A DNA stretch of 64,000 nt, from NCBI RefSeq assembly GCF_014203045.1, contig NZ_JACHIF010000002.1, forward strand, positions 310,001-374,000, in the 5' to 3' direction. Below the pieces are notes generated by a model. It had not been told where the DNA came from. It searched no databases and saw only the letters and a program-made list of their open reading frames with translations. The position numbers and the translations under genes were made by a program. This stretch comes from Prosthecobacter dejongeii (GTDB lineage: Bacteria > Verrucomicrobiota > Verrucomicrobiia > Verrucomicrobiales > Verrucomicrobiaceae). Below are positions 45,901-57,900 of this stretch, one piece after another (the first letter of the stretch is position 1; the number at the start of each line of letters is the position of its first letter).

Positions 45901-48900
45901 CCGATGAGGTTGTGGCCACCACCACAACGAACAGCACAGGAGCTTACAGCCTGCTGGCTTATCAACCAGGCATCTATCGTCTGCGCATCCCCACTCCTAG
46001 TTCCACCTACCCCTTGGCTAGCCCTGTGGCAGATCAGAATGATAACGGTGAGGATAACGACAGCAATGCCCTCCAGCCAGGGGGTGTCGGAGCAGCCGTC
46101 TTCAGCCCCACATTCACACTCGCTGCGGCCTCTGAGCCTGGCAGTGCTGGCACGACCAATGTTGAAAACACCCTGGACTTCGGTTTCCGTGCCTGCCCTA
46201 CCATCGTGGTGAATCCCGGCGTATTGGGGGCTGCCACACGTAACCTAACTTATTCTGTAACCTTGAGCTCCACGGGTGGCAGTGGCACTTATAATTATAC
46301 GCTGGCCATGGGCTCCCTCCCTGAGGGCATTACCCTCACGTCTGCTGGGCAGCTTTCGGGTGCCGTCTCATCGGGGGCTTTCTTGGGTGACTATCCTTTT
46401 ACCGTGCGCTCGACGGATGCCACGGGCTGCTTCGGCACTCGTAGTTATACTCTGAAGGTGACCCAGGGTGTCATCGCCATCAATCCTGAGACCCTTCCTT
46501 CAGCCACGCAATACTTGCCTTACTCGCAAAGCCTGGTCGCCAGCGGTGGTAGCGCTCCTTATACCTGGACGGTAGCTCCACCCGTGCCGACGGGTGTGGT
46601 GGCCTGGTGGCCTGGCGAAAATAGCGCGGGGACTCTCGTCGGCACAGACGCTGGCTCAGCCCTTTCTGGCACAGCGTTCGGACCAGGACGCATCGGTCGT
46701 GCCTTCACCTTTGATGGGGTGGATGATGTGGTGGCCGTGGCAGACTCCGCTGCCCTGCGTCCTGCCTTGCTCACCCTGGAGGCGTGGGTCAACCCCACCT
46801 ACCCGATGAATGCGAACGGCTCGGTCATCTCTAAAACGACCTCCGCTCTTGGAAATGATGGTTACGGTCTAGGCCAGCTCGGGGCAGATAACACCTTCGG
46901 CTTTTGGTTGAATAACCGGAGCACGAACCGTGTCACCACCACCCTGACCTCGGGTGTCTGGCAGCATGTGGTGGCCACCTTTGATGGCAGTGCCATGCGT
47001 CTTTATGTGAATGGCGTGCTTCAGGCCAGCAACAGCTTTACCGGCAGCATCAGTCATAGTAGCACCTCCTTGCTTATTGGCGGAGGTTCTACGGACGGTC
47101 CTTGGAAGGGCAGTGTGGATGAGGCGCTGATCTACAATCGCGCACTCAGCCTAGCCGAAATACAGGCACGTTATCAGGCCACCCTCACTGGTAACCAAGG
47201 ACTGCCACAGGGCTTGGCGTTGGATGCCAACTCTGGAGCCATCACGGGCACACCGACTTCGCTTCCCGGCACTTATTCCTTCCATGTGCGGGCCAGCGAT
47301 TCCTCCGGCACCCTCGGTGGGCGTGCGTATCAGATCGCTGTTATTTGTGGGACCCCCACCATCGCGCCTACGACCTTGCCTGCCGCCACTCGTTTGGTGG
47401 CTTACCCAAATCAAACCCTCACTGCTACAGGTGGCACGGCCCCTTACACCTGGAGTATCAGCACTGGCAGCCTTCCTGCCGGACTGACCTTATCTCCTGA
47501 AGGTGTGATTAGCGGCAATACCAATGCCAATGCAGGCACCTCAAACTTCACCGTCACCGTCGTAGATGCGGCGGGTTGTATAGGCGCACGTTCTTACAGC
47601 TTCACCGTTCAGTGTACGGCACTCACCATCTCACCTTCGGTGCTGCCAGCCGCGCAGCAGTTTGCTGCCTACCCGGCACAGACCATCACGGCAACGGGGG
47701 GGACGGCACCCTATCGTTATTCCATCTCCACAGGCAGCCTGCCCGCAGGCATGGCCCTCTCAGCAGATGGCAGCCTCAGCGGCACCCCAGCGGCTGTGCC
47801 CGGGAGCTATGCCGTGGTGCTGCGTGCCACGGATAACGTGGGCTGCTCCAGCACCCGCGCTTACAATTTGGTGGTCACATGCCCGGTCATCTCCATCTCT
47901 CCTAGCAGCCTGCCAGCGGTGAGCCAGAGCGTCCCGTATAACCAGACCCTCAGCGCTACCAATGGCAACGGCTCCTACACCTGGGCGATCACCACGGGCA
48001 GCTTGCCGCCAGGACTCAGCCTTTCGCCGAGCGGGCAGATCACGGGTAACGTAACGGTCACCTCTGGAAGCTACACCTTCACCGTCACGGCCACAGACAC
48101 CCGGAGCTGCACCGCCACTCGCACCTACACTGTCCCGGTCGCCTGCCCGGTCTTCACGGTGTCTCCAGCTTCGCTACCTACCGGCACGGCAAACGTGGCA
48201 TACTCACAGAAATTGACCGCGAGTGGTGGGACTAGCCCCCACACATGGAACTTAGTCGGTGGCGCACTGCCTTCAGGCATCACTCTTGCCCCAGATGGCA
48301 CACTTGCGGGTACTCCTACCGTAGGCGGCTCGGGCAGTTACACCTTTACCGTTCGCATCACAGACTCAGGTGCTTGTGTGCAGGAAACGAATCTCACCCT
48401 GGCCATCAGTTGCCCCGTCATCACCATGAGTCCGTCCACCCTGCCAGCAGGCACGGTGGCCTCGGCTTACGACACGACTTTGACAGCGACGGGCGGCTCG
48501 GGTTCTTATGCGTGGAGTGTCGTCAACGGCAGCCTACCGCAGGGACTTCAACTTGTGCATGGCGATAGCAAAGTCGTCGGCGCAGATACCGCCTACGCCA
48601 GCATCTTTTCGCCTTCAGGTTCTGTCACGGTGGATCCTCCAAACGGGGGGCTTCTCACCTTGTCGTTAGGTGGCTCTGCAGGTCCTACGGATGTGGGCTT
48701 TTGGAGTCTCAAGGCCACTGGTGGTGTCAGCATCGGCCTGCTGGGCATTGGCCTAACGGAGAGTGGTTCACGTGTGTCTCTGGATGGCTCTGCCCTGAAA
48801 TTCCAGGTCAGTAACAACTCCTCCAGCCTGCTCGGGTGGCTGGGCGTAGGCACCTCTATCACCTCCACTTGGGAGGCCACAGCTACCTTTAACAAACCCG

Positions 48901-51900
48901 GTGCTCCTATCGAGCTACAGCCGAATACTCGTTACACCGTGAGCTTCCTGGTAGATGGCAGCAATGGCCTTCTGCAATCCGGCCTGGGCATCTCGCCTTC
49001 TTTCACCATTGAGCTTCTCGATGGTTCAGGGAATGCCATCGCTTCACAGTCCTCTGGCACGTTGATCAATCTCCTAGGCTTGCTGGGAACGGGCGTCACC
49101 AGCGGCACCGTGAATTTGACCTTCAATACCCCTGGCAGTGTCGGCACAGGGGCCGCAAAATTACGCATCAAAGGCAGTGCAGCGCTGAACACCACCGTTC
49201 TAGGCCTGGGCACCACCTTCGCCTCCATTCGCAATCTCCAGATCATCTCCAGCAATGGCACCAGCAGCCCGCAGGCAAAGATCATCGGTACCCCGCTGTG
49301 TGGCAATAACTCGCAAGTCTTCACACTCAAAGCCACGGATGCCAGTGGCTGTGCTGCGGTGGCGAACTACACCATCCCCATCACCTGCGCACCGGTCTCT
49401 ATCCTCACCACCACATTGCAGGATGCCTCCGTGGGCCAAAGTTACCTTCAAGTGCTGGAGGCCTCCGGCGGCCTTGCACCTTATACCTGGACGGTGTCCA
49501 CAGGTTCACTACCCCCTGGGCTATCACTCTCCGCCTCAGGCAGTATCTCCGGCGTGCCGTCCGCAGCGGTGGATAGTTCATTCACCCTTCGCGTCACCGA
49601 TGCTTGCGGCTGCTCCGTCACACGTGCTTTCACCATCAAGAGTGCTTGCTCTGCCATCACGGTCACTCCGGCTACACTGCCTGCTGCTTACCTGGATACC
49701 TATTACGAGCAAACCCTCACCGCTACAGGCGGTGCAGGGCCTTACCTGTGGGTGATCGAGTCTGGTTCTCTGCCGCCGGGCTTGAGCATGACCTCCACGG
49801 GCACCATCAAGGGGAAGGCAACTTCTTCCACCACCGCTCTATTCACCATCAATGTCACGGATACCTTTGGTTGTTCCAGCTTGCGTGCTTACAGCCTGGC
49901 TTCACGCGGTCTCTCTGTGGGGAACCTCGTTTATAACGATGTCAATCTCAATGGCCTGCGTGATGCTGGTGAACCAGGCATCGCTGGGGCCACGGTGCAG
50001 TTGTGGACCACCGGCGCGGACAATGCCATCGGCGGCACAGGCCTCAATGCAGATGCTCAGGTGGGAACCAGCCTCACCACGGCAGCGAGCGGTGCATACT
50101 CCTTCACAGGTCTGGCTCCTGGCCGCTACTATGTGCGTGTGGTGCCGCCAGTCACCAGCCCGCTGCCGGGTGGCAATCCCGTGGCCGCAGACAATGGAGT
50201 GGACAATGATAACAACGCTGCTTCTCAGCCCGGCGGCGCAGGCACCACCATTTTTAGCCCTGTGATCCAGCTCGCTGTGGGCACCGAGCCGACGGTGGAT
50301 GATGGAGATGCAGACACAGATTATACCTTGGACTTTGGCCTTTTCCGTGGAATGGGCCTGGGCAATCTGGTCTTCCAGGATACCAATGACAATGGCCTCC
50401 GTGACGCTGGCGAGCCGGGACTGGATGGCGTGACGGTGGAGCTCTGGTCCACAGGTGTGGATGAAAAAATCGGCGGCACAGATGATGTGCGCATGCGCTC
50501 GGTCACGACCGCTGGCGGCGGCCTTTATGCCTTCAGTTCTCTGGCTCCAGGCAAGTTCTATGTGCGCATCCCCACTCCGCCACTCACACACCCACTTTCC
50601 AGTAGCAGTACCGTTCTGGCAGACAACCGTGTGGACCACGATGACAATGGTCACCAGGTAGCTGGCGGTTCCATTTACAGCCCCGTCATCACCCTCAGCC
50701 CCGGTGCTGAAAGTTCCGACGATGGTTACACGGATACCACGGTGGACTTCGGCCTCTGCAATGTCCTCCCGACGGCTTATGTCTCCGCCACTCAGGATGA
50801 TAGCATCCAGGTTTATGACCCCGTGGCGCGGCAATTTAAAGGCAACTTCCATCATCCTTTTGGCAGCAGCCATAACCAAGGGGATGGCAATCCTTTCGAT
50901 GTGCCTTACAGCATCGAGTTGGGCCCTGACGGCAACTGGTACGTCGCTCACTTTGGTGCCAGCAATCTGCGGAAAATCAGCCCTACTGGAACCGACCTCG
51001 GTGCCGTGTTGATCAATACAGCCGCCAACGTCAGCTTCATCGAGGTCTTTGCCATCGGGCCCGATGGAAACTTCTACGTGGTGGATCTCAATGGCGGTCG
51101 CATCGTCAAATTCCAGGGACCTCTGGGGGCCACTCCTGGCGCCCCGATGGGCACAGCACCCTACAGCTTTATCACTCAGCCGGGCATCCAGGACATCAAT
51201 TTCGGGCCGGATGGAAACCTCTATGTCGTGATTCTGAATGGTGCGGTGCGTGAAGTGCGCCGCTACAATGCCACCACGGGCAGCCTCATGAATGTCATCG
51301 TGACGGATATCCAGCTCGTCGGAATGGTTCCCGGTGGTGAGCCTGTCTCTGTCATTTCCGGCATTGATATTCATGGCAACACTCTTTATGGCGTGAGCCG
51401 CCTGGATGATGAAATCTTCAAGGTGGATCTGACGAATCCAAGTTCACCTGGCCCGCCCCAATTAGTCTCCACCATCACTACCTCTGGCGTTGGTTCGGTC
51501 GAGGCTCGGGATATCGAAATGAATCCTGGGAATGGGAAGCTCTACATCGCTGGTTACAACTGGGCCAAGCCTGTGCTAGGCGGCACCTTTGCTACGGGTG
51601 CTGTGGTCGAGGTAGATCCTGCTGGGGCCCCGAACGGCATCGTCAAAGTCTTTGAAGCTCCCATCCCATCTCCCCCTGGGCCTAACAATGAAATCTGGTC
51701 GGGCCCTCGCGACTTGGCCTTTGGTCGTCCGTTTGTGAAGCTCGCGGAATCAGTCTCTGTGGGTAGCCTTGTCTGGAACGATCTCAATGCCAATGGCCGC
51801 CGTGATGCTGGTGAACGTGGCATTCCCGGCGTGCGTGTGGATCTGTGGCAGGATGTGGATGGCAACGCCGCCAATGGCGCGGAGTTCCTGGTAGGTTGGA

Positions 51901-54900
51901 CCTTCACGGACGAGCGCGGTATCTATTACTTCTCCGGTCAGGTTGCTGGGCGTTATCAGTTGAAGATTCCTGCGCTGAATTTCGGCAGCGGGCTGCCGCT
52001 CGCAGGTTCTGGCTTCAGCAGCCCCATCAGCAATGGCAATGATGACCAGACGGACAATGATGACAACGGCCTGCAGCCAAACGGCAGCTTCACGGAAGTG
52101 CAGGGCCCTATCATTACACTCACTCCAGGCACCGAACCTCTGGGCAATGCGCAGACGGGCGCTGAAATCGGCTCGGGGGGTGAAGTGGATGATTACACCG
52201 TGGATGCCAATGGTGACATGACCGTGGACTTCGGCTTTGTGGAGCCCGGCGTCATGGCCATCGGTAACCTCGTCTTCAATGATCTCAATGGCAGCCGTCG
52301 TTTTGACTTGGGCGAGGGCATGGACAATGTCGTCGTGAAGCTTTTTTACTGGGGCCAGACACCAGGTGTGGATCAGCCTCTCGCCACCACTCTCACGGCG
52401 AATGGTGGTAAGTATCTTTTCACCGGCCTCTGGCAGGCCCAGTATTTTGTCCACATCCCCGCCCTGCAGTTCCAGTCCACGGGCGTGCTGCGTGGTCTAT
52501 ACAGCTTAGAAGGCGTGCAAGCTGGGGATGATGACCAGGGGGAAGACTCCGTGGATAATTTGCAGCCGACCGTGGAAGGCATTAGCACTGGCCGTATCGT
52601 CCTGACCCGGGATAGCGCCCCTACAAATGCCAATGGTGAGACGGGTTTCGATAGCAGCGAAGATGATGCAGATGACCTCAATACGGACCTCACCGTGGAC
52701 ATTGGCCTCTTCCGTCCGGTGGCCCTGGGGAACCTGGTCTTCGCAGACCGCAACTCCAATGGTCACTACGATCCCGGTGAAGGCGTCAATGGCGTGACCT
52801 TACAACTCTACACCTCAGATCAGCAACCGGGTGAAGATACTCCGGTCGCCACCCGCACTTCGGCTAACGGTGGCCGCTATCTGTTCGACTTCATTCGTCC
52901 GGGAAATTATCTCGTGCATATCCCTGCGGCCATGTTTGCCAGCAGCGGCCCGCTTTACCAGCAGGTCAGCATCAATGAAGGACTAGCTGGCGATGACAAT
53001 GTGGGGGAAGACGGTCTCAACCAAGGCCTGCCTCTCACACAGGGGGTGACCACGGCAGAAGTCCGTCTGTTTGCAGGCTCTGCCCCGACGGACTCCAGTG
53101 GGGAAACCGGGCTGGATGGCACCACGGACAATGAAAATGATGCCGCTGTGGATCTCACCGTGGACTTCGGTTTTCAGATGCCCGTAGGCATCGGCAATCT
53201 TGTCTTCCTTGATCGCAATAATAACGGCATCGCAGATGTGGGCGAAGGCGAGGATGATGTGAGGGTGGAGATCTACCGCTCCAATCAGACTCCAGGCACC
53301 TCCACGCCTCTGGCCCAGACCACCACCGCAAATGGTGGGCGTTACTTCTTTGATTTCCTGAACTCGGGCAGCTACATCGTTCATATCCCTGCGAGCGAGT
53401 TTGCCTCGGGCCGTCCTCTCCAAAACACGCTTTCCGTGCAGGGCAGCCAGACAGGTCCGGCAGATGATAACAGTGGCGAAGACGGCATTGATGAAAGCAA
53501 TCCGGCTCTCAATGGCGTGAGCACTCGCATCATCTCCCTAGCTGTGGATTCTGCCCCTATTGATACCACCACGGAGAAGGGACTATTTGCCCAGGATGAT
53601 GTGTCTGACGACAACAACTTCGACCTCACCGTGGACTTTGGCTTTGCCGAAGCGAATCCAAATGCAGTCGGTGTGGGCAACCTGGTTTATCGGGATGCCA
53701 ACGGTAACAACGTCTATGACAGTGGTGAAGGCATCAATGGCATCCGTGTCGAGCTATTCGCCGCCGCTGCGAATCCTCAAACGGCCAGTCCGCTGGCCTC
53801 CACGGTGACTACAAATGAAGGCATCTACTTCTTTGGCAATCTAGGGGCAGGGGACTACCGCATACATATCCCCGCCTCCGAATTTGCCGAAGGGAAGTCC
53901 CTGTACGGCTGGCAGTCCCTCCCTGGTCAAGGCCTGGATACGGGCCTGGATGATGACACCGACGAAAACGGCAGTGATGGGGATCCGGCCATCGAGGGGG
54001 TCTCCTCTGTCCTCATCTCTCTCCAGCCAGACAATGAGCCTGAAAACTTCTTGGGTGAATTTGGTCGTGACGCCTTCATGGACGATGCGAATGATAATAA
54101 TGCAGACCTTACGGTGGACTTTGGTTTCACCAAGCTCGCATCGGTAGGCAACCTTGTTTATCTCGACAGCAATCGCAACGGCGTGGCTGATGAAGCGGAG
54201 GGCCTGTCAGGAGTCACGGTTTATCTTTTTGAAGAATCCGCTTCACCGATCTTTGATGAGCCTTTGGCTACCACCACCACGGATGCCAATGGCCGGTACC
54301 TCTTCACAGACCTCACTCCGGGGAATTATTACCTGCATGTGCCCTACACCATGTTCCTGGATGGAGCTCCTTTGCACCAGCAAGCCAGTGTTTATGGCAC
54401 CTCCCTTGGGGATGACAATCTGGGCGAAGATGGCCTGGATGATGGCAATCCTGAAAGCAATGGCATCAGCACGGCTGTGTTTGCCCTCAGCCCTTCGTCT
54501 TCCCCTGTGGGGACTGCCGAAGGTGGGCAAGGTGGGAATCTGGATGATCTGACCGATGCCAGCGTGGATCTGACCCGCGACTTCGGGTTCGTGCCGAGTG
54601 TTCAGATTGGTAACTTGGCCTTCAATGATGCCAATGGCGATGGCCTCTTCGATTCAGACACCGAGACTGGACTCAATGGCATCAACATCGAACTCTGGGC
54701 CGATGAAGCGGGAGCCACAGCACCGCTGGCGACTGTTACCTCCACAAGGGGGGGGGCGTATTCCTTCAGGATCGCGCCAGGCACCTACTATCTGCGCGTC
54801 GGCGCTTCTCAGTTCGGTGAAGAAGGCCCTCTGCATGACCTTGTGCCCTCCATTGCTACTCCAAACAGTGGCGACTTCTATGTGGATGACGATGTTGGCC

Positions 54901-57900
54901 AGGACCTCTATGAGAATGGCAATGTCACAGTCGTCGGCGCACGCACCGCTTCCTTCATCCTTGAGGCGGATGAGGCTCCCTCGGCAGAAAATGGCGAAAC
55001 CGGTCACAACTCTGACAGCGACGACGAAGACGATCTAAATTCGAACCTTACCATTGACCTCGGCTTCGCTCCGAAGCCTGTGCGTGTGGGTAACCTCGTC
55101 TTTGCTGATGTGGACCGCGATGGGCGCTTTTCCCGCACGGTAGATTTCGGTATCCCAGGTGTCTTGGTGCAGCTCTACAGCATCGGCGATATTCCAGAAA
55201 GCTCGACCCCTCTAGCAGAGACTTACTCCGGTAGCGATGGAGCCTACGAATTGAAAGCACCAGGTGCAGGCTCCTACTTCGTCCACATTCCGTCGTCGCA
55301 GTTTGGCGTGGACAAACCTTTGGCTGGCGCCTCGGCTGTGCCTGGTTTTGGCAATGACGATGGTCGTGATGATGGTGAGGGCGAAGATACACTGGATCAA
55401 GCCAACCCCTCCAGTTCCGGCATCAGCTCCATTTTGTTTGATCTCGACTTCGGCACCGAGCCGACTGATGAGCAAGAAACAGGTTACAAAGGCCAGCAAG
55501 ATGTGGGCTACGATGCAGATGCTGACATGACCATTGACCTTGGCTTCCTGGATGTCCCCGTGCCCACGAATTTGGCTCTTGGTAACGTCGTCTTTAAGGA
55601 TGCCAATACCAACGGGCGTTACGATGCGAATGAAGGAGTGTCTGGCGTTTGGATGCTGCTTTACCGCAGTGAGGATACCCCTGGTTTCTCCACTCCTTAC
55701 GCCAGCACCTTCACAGATAGCGCAGGTCGTTACCTGTTTAACAACTTGCCTCCTGGCGGTTACATCGTTCACGTGGCGGCAGATAACTTTAAGCCAAATC
55801 TCACTTCGCTGGGCGGCCAGACTCTGCCTGGTTTGCAATCTGGTCCGCTCTTCAATCTCCTGTCCATCGCAGGTGAACAGACGGGTGATGATCATCTGGG
55901 TGAAAAAGGCATTGATTCTGCAACACCGATGGTCACCGGCATCAGCAGTGCTCTGGTCATTCTCCAGCCTGGTCAGGCACCGACGGGGGCGGCTGAGAAA
56001 GGTTTTGATGGCACTTCAGACGATGCTCATGATGGCGACTTCGATCTCACCGTGGACTTCGGTTTTGCTGCTCCTGGCACGGACCCAGGCGAAGGCCCTG
56101 ATCCGACCACCTTTGGTCTCGGTAACCTGATCTTTAAGGATGCCAATCGCAATGGTCGCCACGATGCTGGTGAAGGCGTGGCCAATGTTGTGGTGCAGCT
56201 TTATCGCAGCCTGGACATTGCGGGTATCTCCCTTCCTGTGGCAGTGACCACCACCGCGACGAATGGGCGCTACCGCTTCAGTGGTCTTCCTGCTGGCAAC
56301 TATTTTGTCCATCTTCCAGCGACTAACTTTGTCGCCGGCGTAGCTGGCCTGACGGTCAATGGACCTCTGTATAACCATGTGTCTGTCACCGGGCATCAGA
56401 CTCTGGTGCAGGATGATCACCTGGGTGAAGATGGTCGTGACGCGGCCTTGCCAAACATCACGGGCATCTCCAGCGGCATGGTTAGCTTGCAGGCGGGGGC
56501 CTGCCCCGTGGGGGCGGTGGAAAGTGGTTTTGAAGGTAGCTCAGATGATGCTGAAGATGCCTACACGGACCTCACTGTGGACTTTGGTTTTGTCGCCATT
56601 GTGGAAGAGCCTCTGCCAGATGATCTCGGCATCGGTAACGTGGTCTTCAAAGATACCAATTCCAACGGCCATTACGATGTGGGTGAAGGTGTCGCAGGGG
56701 TGACTGTGCAGCTTTATCGCAGCACGGATGTGCCAGGGGTTTCTCTCGCTTTGAAGACCTTGCTCACAGATGCCATGGGGCGTTACACCTTTAAAAATCT
56801 GGCTCCAGGTAACTATCGTGTTCACATCGCTGCGGAAAACTTCCGTCCAGGAGTGGAAGGCTTCGTCACCGCAGGACCGCTTTACAACTTCATCTCCGTT
56901 GCCGGCGCTCAGGTGGGTGACGACGATGTGGGTGAAGATGGGCAGGATTCCCCCACTCCTCTGGTCTCTGGCATCTCCAGTGCTACCATCAATCTGCAAG
57001 TAGGCACCGCGCCGACTGGCATCGTTGAAAGTGGCTTTGAAGGCAGCTCGGACGATTCCCAGGATGCAGACTACAACCTCACGGTGGACTTTGGTTTCGT
57101 GCCGTTTGTGGCTCCAGAAGATCTCAGCATCGGCAACTTGGTCTTCAAAGACCTTAACCGCAATGGCCACTACGATGCTGGCGAAGGGGCCGCTGGCGTC
57201 AGCGTCTATCTCTACCGCAGCACGGATATTCCAGGGCTGGCCCTGCCTGTCAAAACTACCACCACGGATAGTGCGGGTCGTTACCTCTTCGGCGGTCTCT
57301 ACTCCGGTAGCTACATCGTCCACATCCCGGCGGAAAACTTCCGTGCTCCGATCTTGGCAGCAGTCTCCGCAGGGCCTTTGTATAACCATCTTTCTGTCAT
57401 GGGGCACCAGATCCCTGTGCTAGATGACGACCAAGGTGAAGATGGCATGGATGCCACCACGCCATTGGTTACCGGTATCTCCAGCGGTATCATCCAGCTT
57501 CAGGTCGGGCAGGCTCCCGTCGGCTCCGTTGAGTCCGGGTTTGAGGGCAGCACGGATGACGCCCGCGATGCTGATAGCAACCTCACCGTGGACTTTGGTT
57601 TCGTGGATGTGACACCTCTGCCGGAAAGTTTGGCCATCGGTAACCTTGTCTTCAAGGATGCCAATCGTAACGGCCATTACGATGCAGGTGAAGGGGCCAT
57701 GGGAGTCAAGGTGCAGCTCTATCGCAGCACCGACGTTCTCGGGGTGGCCTTGCCGCTGAAGACCACGGTGACGGATGCCGTCGGTCGTTACCTCTTCAGT
57801 GAATTGAAGAGCGGCAGCTATTTTGTCCATATCCCCGCAGAAAACTTCGCGCTCGGGGTGGCTGGCGTCATCTTGGAAGGACCCTTGTACAATCATCTTT

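Noticed and set aside
49902..51374. 490-codon minus-strand open frame inside the giant gene
   Set aside because: It lies wholly antisense to the giant frame, has no signal or domain, and is rich in residues expected from reverse reading of GC-rich repeats. Rejected as a shadow.
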